From: Thermofilum sp.
GTDB taxonomy: Archaea > Thermoproteota > Thermoprotei > Thermofilales > Thermofilaceae
Length of the DNA stretch: 64,000 nucleotides
Reading direction: 5' to 3'
Assembly: GCA_038741495.1 (NCBI GenBank)
Contig: JAVYKX010000001.1
Coordinates: 676,918-740,917 of the forward strand
The position numbers were made by a program, and so were the translations under genes. Within the stretch, counting starts at the first letter, position 1, and each line of letters opens with the position of its first letter. Below the pieces are notes generated by a model, which ran no database searches, was not told where the DNA came from, and saw only the letters and a list, made by a program, of their open reading frames with translations. Below are positions 44,072 through 52,327 of this stretch, piece by piece.

Positions 44072-45157
44072 GTGGCCGCAAACTTGCGTGCGGACGCTCG
44101 CTGGTGCGGGCAACTCCGGGAGGCTCTCCTCTACGAAAGGCTCCGCGGCGGGCTAGTGCGCTGCAACCTCTGCGAGCGGCGCTGCACCATCAGCGAAGGG
44201 TCAGCGGGTTTCTGCGGTACTCGGGTGAACAGGGGTGGGACGCTGTACACTCTAACTTACGGGAACCTCTCCGCCGTGGAGTCGAGGCCTATCGAGATCA
44301 AGCCCTTCTTCCACTTCTGGCCCGGCTCCACGGCGCTAACTTTCTCGACGTGGTCGTGCAACTTCCGCTGCCCCTGGTGCCAGAACTGGCACCTCTCCCG
44401 CACCCTCCCGGGCGAAGTAGAGGGGTTGAGCTTAGAGCCTGCAGAGCTCGTCGAGCTAGCGGTGAGGCGAGGCGACGAGGGGGTGTGCGTCTCTTTTAAC
44501 GAGCCGACGCTTCTCTTCGAGTACAGCCTCGAGGTTTTCAAGCTTGCACGCGAGAGAGGGCTGTACGCGACGTACGTGAGCAACGGCTACATGACGCTCG
44601 AAGCGCTGAGGAAGCTGCGCGAAGCGGGGCTCGACGGCTTAAAGGTCGACGTAAAAGGCGGAGTAGAGGAGTACAGGAGGTTTAACAGCGCGCTCGCGGA
44701 AGTCGTCTGGAGGAACGCTAGAGAGGCGAAGCGCATAGGCATCCACGTAGAGGTAGTCTACTTGGTGGTGACCGGTGCGACAGATAGCGAAAACCTCATC
44801 CGCGAGACTATCGAGCGGCACTTGAAGGAGCTCGGCCCCGAGACGCCGCTCCACTTCACCCGCTACTTCCCTGCCTACAAGTACCGCGAGCCGCCGACAC
44901 CCGTCGAGAAGCTGGAGCGCGCCTACGAGCTCGCGAAGAAGGAGGGCGTCCTCTTCCCATACTTGGGGAACGTGCCCGGCCACCCCTACGAGAACACTTA
45001 CTGCCCTGAGTGCGGCGAGCTCCTCCTCAAGCGCTACAGCTGGCTTCTCCTCAGCTCGAAGCTAAGCAACGGGAAATGTCCCCGCTGCGGCCGCGAAATT
45101 CCCGTAAGAGGTCCTGTGAAGCTCGGGAAGAGAGCGGCCTGGGAGCCTCTCCTGTGA
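44072..45157 (+). CDS. amrS: AmmeMemoRadiSam-type radical SAM enzyme (AmrS-like, PflA-related)
   Basis: 361 residues from GTG, leaderless relative to GGTTAAAGC near 44040-44048. N-terminal CNLCERRC with Cys31/34/38/48, radical SAM motif CNFRCPWC (Cys96/100/103), SFNEPTLLFEY, and a C-terminal zinc ribbon CPEC...CPRC. AmrS proteins belong to the archaeal Memo/AMMECR1 system; their modification target is not established. The partner genes memo and ammecr1 are not in this window. Confidence 0.87.
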   Translation: MAANLRADARWCGQLREALLYERLRGGLVRCNLCERRCTISEGSAGFCGTRVNRGGTLYTLTYGNLSAVESRPIEIKPFFHFWPGSTALTFSTWSCNFRCPWCQNWHLSRTLPGEVEGLSLEPAELVELAVRRGDEGVCVSFNEPTLLFEYSLEVFKLARERGLYATYVSNGYMTLEALRKLREAGLDGLKVDVKGGVEEYRRFNSALAEVVWRNAREAKRIGIHVEVVYLVVTGATDSENLIRETIERHLKELGPETPLHFTRYFPAYKYREPPTPVEKLERAYELAKKEGVLFPYLGNVPGHPYENTYCPECGELLLKRYSWLLLSSKLSNGKCPRCGREIPVRGPVKLGKRAAWEPLL

Positions 45158-45226
45158 TTTTTCAATGCCTTCCCGCGCTTAAAATGAAGTCAGCGCTCCC
45201 GCTGGACGGGAGGTTGGAGAGCACTG

Positions 45227-45646
45227 CTACTCTAGGTGCAGTTTTCTCTTCGCGTACTCCTCCAGCCTCCTGATGTACTCTCTACGTAACCCGATGAAAA
45301 CCCCTCCCCACTTGCCCCCTATATAGGCAGCGCTCTTCATAGGCCCGAGGGCTTCGCTGAGCTCTCGGCTTACCAGCAGGAGCTTAACTCTCCTCGCCTC
45401 CCGCAGCGAAACCACCAGCCGGTCGCCCGCCGTGTAAGCTGTAGCGTAGCAGTGCCCGCCCGGCGGCAGCAGAAGCTCGTTGAGCTCATCCGCCTCGACG
45501 TCCAGGTGGGTCACCTTGGCTTGGGAGTACCCCTTCAAGTGCACGTAGACAGAGCAGCTGACCGGCTTCCAGGAGGATCCAGCGTGCACGAGCACCCTGG
45601 CCGGAACCGGGAGCTTCCCCTCGCCGGGCCCCGTCAATAGGGTCAC
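45227..45646 (-). CDS. Hypothetical protein, second gene of a small two-gene operon
   Basis: 139 residues, start overlapping the preceding stop by 4 nt. Beta-rich N-terminal half (PVSCSVYVHLKGYSQAKVTH), a PPGGHCYATAY motif, then helix SRELSEALGPMKSAAYIGGK. No family recognised. It converges with the radical SAM gene. Confidence 0.65.
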   Translation of the reverse strand: MTLLTGPGEGKLPVPARVLVHAGSSWKPVSCSVYVHLKGYSQAKVTHLDVEADELNELLLPPGGHCYATAYTAGDRLVVSLREARRVKLLLVSRELSEALGPMKSAAYIGGKWGGVFIGLRREYIRRLEEYAKRKLHLE

Positions 45647-45948
45647 CCGTAGCTGTACGGCCCCTGCGAGGCAGCGTGTATGAGCGCGTCTACCTGCTCC
45701 TCTCCCAGCACCCTGTCGAGGACCTTCCTCACGTTATCCAGCGTCGGCTTCCTCCGCGCTTTAGTCACCAGCTGCTTGAGCTCCGGGTGCTCCTCCACCA
45801 GCATCCTGGCCATCTCCTCGAAGAGCTTCCTGCCCTCAGAGTTGAGGGAATCCATCGAGAAGTAGGCTCTATAGCCTTCTGCGAGCTTGCGCGCAAGCCT
45901 AACCACGTCAGGCCCGAAAGCGCTCACCTGGAAGCTTAGGTGGAGCAA
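45643..45948 (-). CDS. Hypothetical helical protein, first gene of a small two-gene operon
   Basis: 101 residues from TTG 45948; a GTG seven codons later (MSAFGPDVVRLARKLAEGYR) is equally likely. Helices GRKLFEEMARMLVEEHPELK and LDNVRKVLDRVLGEEQVDA are predicted. The partner gene overlaps by 4 nt. It starts just 4 bp after the truncated acyl-CoA synthetase gene, so all three may be one transcript. No family recognised. Confidence 0.65.
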   Translation of the reverse strand: MLHLSFQVSAFGPDVVRLARKLAEGYRAYFSMDSLNSEGRKLFEEMARMLVEEHPELKQLVTKARRKPTLDNVRKVLDRVLGEEQVDALIHAASQGPYSYG

Positions 45949-45952
45949 CCGA

Positions 45953-46609
45953 TTAACTTAACTCTAAGCTTACTGGGAAACGCACCACGATATCTACTAG
46001 AGCCTTCTTATCCCTCGGCGGCTCCCCTCTGTAGCCTTCGAAAAGCCTGTAACCCTTCAGATCCCTCAGCATCTCCTCGACGTCTACCGGAGTGACCGGC
46101 GCCACCCTGAAGCTCACGTCTCTCAGCAGCTCGACGAAAACCCCGCCCACACTCACCATGACTACAGGCCCGAATTGAGGGTCTCTGACCGCTCCCACAA
46201 TAACCTCTAAACTTCTCCCTACCATCTCCTGCACTAGTACACCGTACACCCTCGCCCCGGGAGCCTTCCTCTCCACGCTCCGGATTATGGCCGAGTACTT
46301 CTTCTCGACTTCTTCGGGGGTCCTAACGCCTAGAACCACGCCCCCTACATCTGACTTGTGGAGGATGTCTGGGCTCACCACCTTCAAGACGACGGGGAAC
46401 CCGATCCTCTCAGCTATCCTCACTGCCTCAGCGCTGGACCGAGCGACGCCGAACCTCGGCACAGGCAAGCCGTAGCTCTCGCAGAAGAGCAGTGCCTCGT
46501 GCTCCAGGAGCTTCACTCTACCTTCAGCGCGAACGGTCGCGAGCAGAGCTTTAGGATTCGGAGCCAACTTCGCCCTCGCTGAAAACCTCGTCAAAAGACT
46601 AAATACCAT
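45953..46609 (-). CDS. ADP-forming acyl-CoA synthetase beta (ATP-grasp) subunit, apparently truncated at the C-terminus
   Basis: 218 residues from ATG 46607-46609. Family blocks: KLLEHEALLFCESYGLPVPR, FPVVLKVVSPDILHKSDVGG, VLVQEMVGRSLEVIVGAVRD and GPVVMVSVGGVFVELLRDV. The protein stops at ALVDIVVRFPVSLELS, just where normal beta subunits continue for 20-30 residues including the Asp-Ile-Asn-Pro motif that binds metal/nucleotide. No continuation is visible in other frames. Normal enzymes make ATP from ADP and acyl-CoA; no alpha subunit gene lies nearby. It may be inactive. Confidence 0.82.
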   Translation of the reverse strand: MVFSLLTRFSARAKLAPNPKALLATVRAEGRVKLLEHEALLFCESYGLPVPRFGVARSSAEAVRIAERIGFPVVLKVVSPDILHKSDVGGVVLGVRTPEEVEKKYSAIIRSVERKAPGARVYGVLVQEMVGRSLEVIVGAVRDPQFGPVVMVSVGGVFVELLRDVSFRVAPVTPVDVEEMLRDLKGYRLFEGYRGEPPRDKKALVDIVVRFPVSLELS

Positions 46610-46768
46610 GAAGTTAACCTGTAAGACACTCCGGAACCTCAGCCGCCGAGAACCGCACAACAGCTGCAGACTTCAACAAACGTCTAAACCTAGAGCCGCA
46701 ACCCGGCGTCTCGCCAGGATCCTAAAACCTACCCAGTGCGCAGCACTCGACTGTTCTCTAAGTAGAGG

Positions 46769-47041
46769 CTAGTGGTCTTCCGGGAGATATTTTACTGTGA
46801 TCGAATCCGTGCTGCGGACAGCGCAGCCGTACTCTTCTAGCGTGCGGTAGAGCAGGTCGAGGTCGAGGGCCTCCCCCTCTACTGTGAGCTTTACAGTCTC
46901 AGTTTTCAAATCTACTTCAACGATATCCGCGGTAACCTGCGAGGCACCTGAGTGCTCGCAGATGCCTGCCGCCAGGCGCGGGAGGGGTAGCTCTCGCGGC
47001 TTGAGGACATCGAGCACAACTCTAACTACTCGGCTAGGCAC
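46769..47041 (-). CDS. DUF211 family protein
   Basis: 90 residues. VVRVVLDVLKPRELPLPRLA, IVEVDLKTETVKLTVEGEAL and CAVRSTDSITVKYL match the compact ferredoxin-like DUF211 fold (structure known from Methanothermobacter, metal binding reported, role unknown). Its start overlaps the stop of the VIT1-like gene by one base. This coupling suggests a regulator or metallochaperone for that transporter. Confidence 0.87.
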   Translation of the reverse strand: MPSRVVRVVLDVLKPRELPLPRLAAGICEHSGASQVTADIVEVDLKTETVKLTVEGEALDLDLLYRTLEEYGCAVRSTDSITVKYLPEDH

Positions 47042-47646
47042 TAAGTACCACCTAGGAGCAGGGCTGTGAGCAGAACTGCTGCCCCCGACACTACCATAGC
47101 TAACCCGTAGCGGAGGGGTGCCCCGCCAGCGATTCTGCTGAGGAAGAAGCCGAGCATGAGGAGCGCGGTGAAGCCGAGAGCTATAGAGGTAGCTACCGCT
47201 AAGTGGAAGTCGAGAAGCCCAATAGCTGAGGCTGTGACAGGTGACGCTACGAGGAGGGCCCCGAGCGCCGGAGCGGAGGCGTCGATGAGCGCAGCGATTA
47301 TAGCGGCAGTTTTCTGGGCGTGGCTGAGGAGCGTTGAGCTGAGGTCTCTCAGCATTGCTTTCTCGAGCTCTTCTATCTCTCTCTGCCTCTCCGCGTACTC
47401 GGTGAGGAGAGCTCCCGTGAACCCGGAGACCCCCATAGCTGCGCTTGCCGCGAGCCCAGCGCTGACTATCAGCGCAGGGTTCCTGCCGCCGGCCAGGTAG
47501 TAGCCGGCTACGAAGCCGAGCATGGTGAGTAACCCGTCGAAGAAATTCATGGCGAAGTACCTTCTAGCGATCTTCGGGAAGTCCGTTGCGCGGATAAGCG
47601 ATAAAACAGTACTCAACTTCGAGAGCAGCCCCTGCTCACTTCTCAT
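47041..47646 (-). CDS. VIT1/CCC1-family membrane protein (metal transporter type)
   Basis: 201 residues, about five TM helices. The signature NFFDGLLTMLGFVAGYYLAG followed by GVSGFTGALLTEYAERQREI is that of the VIT1/CCC1 iron/manganese transporters and their relatives. TATA box TTTATATTTTG near 47672-47683 and ATG at 47646 give a short leader. Substrate metal not predictable. Confidence 0.85.
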   Translation of the reverse strand: MRSEQGLLSKLSTVLSLIRATDFPKIARRYFAMNFFDGLLTMLGFVAGYYLAGGRNPALIVSAGLAASAAMGVSGFTGALLTEYAERQREIEELEKAMLRDLSSTLLSHAQKTAAIIAALIDASAPALGALLVASPVTASAIGLLDFHLAVATSIALGFTALLMLGFFLSRIAGGAPLRYGLAMVVSGAAVLLTALLLGGT

Positions 47647-47698
47647 ATACTACTGGATTCACTCGCTCCCAAAATATAAACGCTGCGCGCTCGGGGGC

Positions 47699-48244
47699 TC
47701 AGGGGGGCAGGCTCGCTTCGACGAGCTGCAGAGTGACGTGTGCTTCGATGAAAGCTGCTACAGCGATCAGCAGCGCGGAGACCAGCAGCCCTTTGAGGTA
47801 GCTTTCCGCGGCTCTGCCGAGGTCCCCCTCCTTCTTCATGATTCTCCGCCAAAGCTCGAGCCCGAAAGCCGTGGAGGCAGCAGAAGAGTAGATGAACGCG
47901 GGCACCTCTACCACGCCGTGGGGGAGGATCGACAGGGCGAGAAGGCTTGGAGAGAGCCTCGCGGACGCCTGAACCAGCACCGCTCCGATGACGACGCCGT
48001 TGATGAAAATTAGGAGTGCGGGCCCCGCTACCACGAGCCCCGAGACTGCGATCAGGAAGAGTACCCGCAGGTTGTTCGAGAGGATCACCATGGCGAGGAA
48101 GAACCTCTCCTGGAGTAGCCACCTGCTGGGCTCGCCGAAGAAGCTTCTCAAGTCGAGCACAGCTGGGCCAGATGCCCAGCCGATCGCGAGACCCAGGGAG
48201 AAGACTAGCGTCATAACTGCGAGGAGCCTAGCTAGCAGCTTCAT
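47699..48244 (-). CDS. SpoIIM-like (DUF95) membrane protein
   Basis: 181 residues, about five TM helices. FFLAMVILSNNLRVLFLIAV, FINGVVIGAVLVQASARL and ILPHGVVEVPAFIYSSAAST are the hallmark blocks of archaeal stage II sporulation M-related proteins. No role in archaea is established. TATA-like AAAAGTATTTTG lies near 48266-48277, close to the ATG (leaderless). Confidence 0.88.
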   Translation of the reverse strand: MKLLARLLAVMTLVFSLGLAIGWASGPAVLDLRSFFGEPSRWLLQERFFLAMVILSNNLRVLFLIAVSGLVVAGPALLIFINGVVIGAVLVQASARLSPSLLALSILPHGVVEVPAFIYSSAASTAFGLELWRRIMKKEGDLGRAAESYLKGLLVSALLIAVAAFIEAHVTLQLVEASLPP

Positions 48245-48306
48245 AGGCTTCTAAAGCGCTCCAGAACAAAATACTTTTCCCCAGCCGCCGTCGCGCCTGG
48301 AGACTG

Positions 48307-49176
48307 CTAGGCTTTTCTCACCTGCGCGAGCAGCGGGTGCGTGTGCTCGATGGGGAGGAAGCGCGGGTTATAGTTCTCGCGGGGCACCAGCTTCCTGGCG
48401 CCTCTGGGGCAGCGCTCGACGCAGAGACCGCAGCCCATGCACTTGGCAGGGTCAACGGATGCTTTGCCCTGCGGCGAGGGCTGCACGGCGCTGAAAGAGC
48501 AGAGCTTCGCGCACACTCCGCAGTTCTCGAGCCCGGCGCACTTCTCGCCATCTATGCTCGCGAGTAGGGGGCCTGGGTAGACTCCCTCCCCGGTGAGGAT
48601 GTAGCTTCTCGTCGGGATACAGTATCGCGCGTCGCAGTTGCAGATGACGAAAGCCCAGTTTTTCGCCTTGAAGCACGCGAACACTTCGTGGATGAGATTC
48701 CGCTCGTGGAACTCTCTCAGCAGCTTCTTCGCCTCCTCCTTAGAGATGAACCTGTAGTCCTCGGGGTGCGCCGCCTTGTAGGCGCGGGCACCGTACATGA
48801 TCACCATGTCCGTGTAGTAGGGCTCCTCCTTGACACCGATACCCCGCTTGCAGACGCAGGGGCCTATCGCGATGTGCGTGTCCTCTGGGAGGCTGTCGAT
48901 CAGCCTCAACGCTGCTTCATGCTCGACAACGACGCCGTGGGGGAGGAACCAGAGAGCCTTGCCGATAGCGGTGAGGATCGCGCGGCCCGGCCTAGTCCCG
49001 CTGAGGAGCCTGTTCTTGAGGAGCTTGTCTATAAGCCAGACGACCCCCGGCTCTATCTTCGCGTAGAAAGCGTGGAGCCACACCTGGAACCGGGACTCCT
49101 CCGCGAAACCCTCATCCGTGAAAATGTGGAGAGCCGCCAGCGCAAGGGCTGACGCGGCGGAGGCTAGCGCTAGCAT
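48307..49176 (-). CDS. Membrane-anchored or membrane-associated 4Fe-4S ferredoxin-type protein
   Basis: 289 residues with an N-terminal hydrophobic segment (about 1-18). Three cysteine regions: GPCVCKRGIG (about 106), VICNCDARYCIPTRSY (about 177), and a C-terminal two-cluster ferredoxin ECAGL-like block KCAGLENCGVCAKLC plus KCMGCGLCVERCP. The middle resembles iron-sulfur proteins that read out or reduce partners in archaea. TATA TTAAGCTTATATGC (about 49194-49207) gives a leaderless start. Partner enzyme unknown. Confidence 0.8.
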   Translation of the reverse strand: MLALASAASALALAALHIFTDEGFAEESRFQVWLHAFYAKIEPGVVWLIDKLLKNRLLSGTRPGRAILTAIGKALWFLPHGVVVEHEAALRLIDSLPEDTHIAIGPCVCKRGIGVKEEPYYTDMVIMYGARAYKAAHPEDYRFISKEEAKKLLREFHERNLIHEVFACFKAKNWAFVICNCDARYCIPTRSYILTGEGVYPGPLLASIDGEKCAGLENCGVCAKLCSFSAVQPSPQGKASVDPAKCMGCGLCVERCPRGARKLVPRENYNPRFLPIEHTHPLLAQVRKA

Positions 49177-49304
49177 ACGGGCAGCTCACAGGCACAGCAT
49201 ATAAGCTTAACCGCGAAGAGGTGTTAGGAAATCCGATTTCGCTGGGTTAAGCGCTCCAAGCGCTGCGTTTAATTCCAGGGAACGCGTCCGACCAGCGGGG
49301 CTGC

Positions 49305-50618
49305 ATGATCTCAGCTGACGTCGCGGTTCTGGGGTGTGGGTGGGCCGGGGTCCTCGCAGCTCTAGAGCTAAAGTCGAGAGCACCCTCCTTGAGCGTCGTC
49401 TGCGTGGACGCGGATAGGAAGCCTGGCGGGCTGCTGAGGAGCGAGGAGCTGTGCGGCCACGTTTTCGACATCGGCGGGAGCCACGTGATTTTCTCGAAGA
49501 GCGCCGAGACCCTCAGCGAGATCCTCAGCCTGCTGGAGGGTAACTACGTGCAGCACGAGAGGAAGTCTTACGTCCTCTACAAAGGGGTCAAGGTCCCCTA
49601 CCCTTTCGAGAACGGATTGCACGCTCTGCCGCCGGGGGATAGGGCGGAGATGCTGGTAAGCTTCGTCGAAGCGCTAGTTGAGCGCGCTGCTAGCGCGAGG
49701 GAGCCCGCGAGCCTTCAGGAGTGGATCAGGATGTTCTTCGGCAGAGCCATCGCGGAAGCGTACCTAGAGCCGTACAACAGGAAGATCTGGAAGCACGACC
49801 CCAGCGAGATCGACATAGACTGGGTGTACACGCCCGGCAGGCTCCCCTTTCCCGACTGGAGGGATGTCGTGAGGAGCGGCGCAGGGATCGAGACGAGAGG
49901 CTACCTCGAGCAGGCCCGCTTCTACTACCCCGCCAAGGGAGGTATTCAGGCTCTCTACGACGCCGCGAGGAGGCGTGCCGAAGCGCTGGGGGTAGTGTTC
50001 CTCTGGGGCGAGAAGGTATCCGAGCTGCGGAGAGATAGCGGGAAGTGGCTGGTGAACCGCGCGGTAGAGGCTAGGAGAGTGTTCTCCACGATCCCGCTGC
50101 GCGAGCTGGTCGCGGCGCTGAAGGCCCCTGAGGACGTTATCCGCGCAGCCGAGAAGCTCAGGTACAACAGAGTCGCCGTAGTGGGGCTCGCTCTGAGAAA
50201 GCCGGCGCCGCTCGAGCACTGGGTTTACGTCCCCCAAGGAGACGTGGTTTTCCACAGGTACGCTTGGATCTCCAACTACAGCGAGTGGAACGCGCCTAGG
50301 GGCTCCTCAACCCTGCAGGCTGAGATCACGCTGAGACCGGAGGATAGAGTTAAGGAAGCTGAAATCTTCGAGAGAACACTCGAGGGGTTGGAGAAGCTGG
50401 GTGTAGCAGGCAGCGAGGATGTGAAAGTGGCGGGCGTCTGGGTCCACGAGTACGGTTACCCCGTGTACTTGAAGGGTCACCGCAGTGCTCGAGAGGAGGT
50501 CGCCCGCTTCCTCGGCGAAGCCGGCGTGGTGAGCGTGGGCAGGTGGGGCTCCTGGCACTACTGGAACATGGATAGGGTTTACGTGGAAGTTAAGAGCACT
50601 GTCTCCAGGATCGTTTAG
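49305..50618 (+). CDS. FAD-dependent oxidoreductase (UDP-galactopyranose mutase/protoporphyrinogen oxidase-like)
   Basis: 437 residues. Dinucleotide-binding GxGxxG in VAVLGCGWAGVLAALELKS, followed by DADRKPGGLLRSEELCGHVF and FDIGGSHVIF. YYPAKGGIQALYDAARRRAE and the end block SVGRWGSWHYWNMDRVYVEV are typical of archaeal amine-oxidase-fold proteins related to UDP-galactopyranose mutase. No surrounding sugar-nucleotide genes to settle the reaction. TATA-like GCGTTTAATTCC near 49263-49274. Confidence 0.85.
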   Translation: MISADVAVLGCGWAGVLAALELKSRAPSLSVVCVDADRKPGGLLRSEELCGHVFDIGGSHVIFSKSAETLSEILSLLEGNYVQHERKSYVLYKGVKVPYPFENGLHALPPGDRAEMLVSFVEALVERAASAREPASLQEWIRMFFGRAIAEAYLEPYNRKIWKHDPSEIDIDWVYTPGRLPFPDWRDVVRSGAGIETRGYLEQARFYYPAKGGIQALYDAARRRAEALGVVFLWGEKVSELRRDSGKWLVNRAVEARRVFSTIPLRELVAALKAPEDVIRAAEKLRYNRVAVVGLALRKPAPLEHWVYVPQGDVVFHRYAWISNYSEWNAPRGSSTLQAEITLRPEDRVKEAEIFERTLEGLEKLGVAGSEDVKVAGVWVHEYGYPVYLKGHRSAREEVARFLGEAGVVSVGRWGSWHYWNMDRVYVEVKSTVSRIV

Positions 50619-50686
50619 CTGCCGGGCCGCGCCGGCAAGAAGCTCGCAGCCAGGCTAAGGTGGCGGGCTGCAGCTGCCAGTGCGCG

Positions 50687-50865
50687 CTAGGAGGGGTGGA
50701 CCAGCTTAACCTGGACTACCTTGAGCTCCGCCAGCCGGAAGTCGGTTGTGATCAGGACTCCTCCCAGGATTTTTCGCGGATGCTAGAGTGCAGACGTCCA
50801 CCAGGGAAGTCCTGCCCCGTACTTGCACTTGAGGGCTCCCGCAGCGCCCGTGAGCCGCTCGTCGG
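50687..50865 (-). pseudogene. C-terminal remnant of a PIN-domain toxin gene
   Basis: On the minus strand GRTSLVDVCTLASAK in one frame leads, after removal of one A from the A5 run at 50770-50774, into AKILGGVLITTDFRLAELKV and a stop at 50687. This is the C-terminal half of a VapC: the LVDVCTLASA and ITTD blocks carry the last catalytic acids. Upstream LKCKYGAG is in another frame, so at least two lesions exist. The N-terminal half is not upstream on this strand; a matching N-terminal half lies on the plus strand at 51017-51130. Confidence 0.6.
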
Positions 50866-50869
50866 AAGG

Positions 50870-51140
50870 CATCACTGAGGCGGAGTCTCTGAGTGACGCG
50901 CTTCCAACCGTACCGATTATCCCGCTGAAAACCTCTTCGGAGCGGATGAGGGAATTAGTGCACCAGATGCTGGAGGAGCTTCAAGAGGAGAGAGTGAGGG
51001 GGCGTCTGAGGAAGGTTAAGTACGTATTCGACACGGGCCCGCTTCTCCTCTACTTCGCTGGAGATGAGAGAGTGGGAGGCTTCTTCGAAGACGTTTTTTA
51101 GAGGTGAAGCTGAAGGCTACAGCCCTCCGGTAGCGCAGGC
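50870..51140 (+). pseudogene. Antitoxin tail and N-terminal remnant of a PIN-domain toxin
   Basis: A plus frame reads SSERMRELVHQMLEELQEER (antitoxin-like tail), then KYVFDTGPLLLYFAGDERVG, a PIN N-terminus with catalytic Asp, continuing EDVF then TAG. Removing one T from the T6 run at 51096-51101 extends it as FRGEAEGYSPPVAQAPFL before decay. No PIN C-terminus follows. With the minus-strand C-terminal piece at 50687-50865 this may be one locus broken by inversion. Confidence 0.6.
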
Positions 51141-51293
51141 ACCGTTTCTGGGCTTAAGCGGGTGATCACTGCGCTCTACATACTGGCAGTTTTTGCTCGC
51201 ATGCAAGCTGAGCAGAGCAGGCTCGAGGACGGGGCGCAAACCTGCCTCGAGGAGGGAGCTCTGCAGAGGCTGTTGAGCTTGCTTACAGGAGCT

Positions 51294-52121
51294 TTAGGGG
51301 ACTAGCAGCTCCAACACGCTGGAGTGCCTTGTCTCGCTCCACTCTGCATAGGGGAAGTGCGCCTCCACGGTGTACGTGCCGCTCTCGCTGGCCACGTACT
51401 CGTACTCCGACTGGACTACCTCCCCGGTTTTCAGCACGCGCTCCTGGACAACTTGCACGCATATCTTCTCGGGGTCGTAGCCCACTGGGAAGAGCTCGAC
51501 TTCGCGGCCGCTCGGGGTTCGAAGCTGGACTTTGAAGTCTGGAGTGCAGGGCGTCGGGGAAAGGTACTTGAAGTCTACTTCCCCGGGGTTTACAGCTACT
51601 GCTACGATCCTGACTGTCTCGCCCTTGCTGAAATTAAGCTTGTCCACCTTGAGGTAGAAAACCACTCCCCGGCGGCTCGATGCCAAGAGATTGACCTCCC
51701 GCAGCAGCTGGTAAAGGTAAGTGATCTCTCTGGGAGGCTGCTCGCCGACATCAGTCCAGTAGTAGCTCACCGGGAAGTCTCCGCTGTACAGAGTGAGATT
51801 GTAGGTGAAGTAGTCTGCTCCACCTCCAGGCTCGAGCATCAAACCGCGAGGGTAAACTTCAAGGAGAAAGCTCACCCTCTTCGCCATCTCCTCGACGATT
51901 GAGTGCGGTACCGTGAAGCTCCCCTGACCGGTGCGGCCTTTGAAGGAGATGGCTCCGTCGGAGTAGTACTCGTACTTCTCGCGAGCACCCCAGAAGCCAC
52001 CCGCAACAGCGAGCTCCGCTATCTTCCTAGGCTCCTCCCGGAAGCTAACCAGCCTCATACCCGCAATACCGGCTACTACTACTGCAAGCAAGAGGAGCAT
52101 GTAGATAGCCACTCTCTTCAT
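51294..52121 (-). CDS. Membrane-anchored extracellular protein with C-terminal Ig-like domain
   Basis: 275 residues. Signal anchor about 4-22, then a domain with YEYYSDGAISFKGRTGQGSF and EMAKRVSFLLEVYP, and from about residue 170 a beta-sandwich-like segment (KGETVRIVAVAVNPGEVDFK ... SGTYTVEAHFPYAEWSE) like BsuPI/proteinase-inhibitor or CARDB-type Ig folds. No enzyme motif. TATA TTATATACTTC near 52142-52152 gives a leaderless start. Function unknown. Confidence 0.7.
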   Translation of the reverse strand: MKRVAIYMLLLLAVVVAGIAGMRLVSFREEPRKIAELAVAGGFWGAREKYEYYSDGAISFKGRTGQGSFTVPHSIVEEMAKRVSFLLEVYPRGLMLEPGGGADYFTYNLTLYSGDFPVSYYWTDVGEQPPREITYLYQLLREVNLLASSRRGVVFYLKVDKLNFSKGETVRIVAVAVNPGEVDFKYLSPTPCTPDFKVQLRTPSGREVELFPVGYDPEKICVQVVQERVLKTGEVVQSEYEYVASESGTYTVEAHFPYAEWSETRHSSVLELLVP

Positions 52122-52327
52122 GCGGAAGAAAAGCCGATCGAAGTATATAATGCTGCCCTTAGAACACCAGGCCGCTCCGGCCGGCTACAGCTCTAGCACC
52201 GAAAAGCGCGGCCCCGGCCGCTGCGTCAATGCTCCGCTATCTTGAAAGGTGCGGAGCCGCCGCAGCATAGGCGGGACGCCAGCTACTTCAGAAAGCATAT
52301 AACACCACGGTAAACCTAGTATACCTG

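Noticed and set aside
51163-51304. 46-residue plus-strand ORF after the PIN remnant
   Set aside because: No motif and no promoter; may be part of the decayed locus but cannot be supported as a gene.
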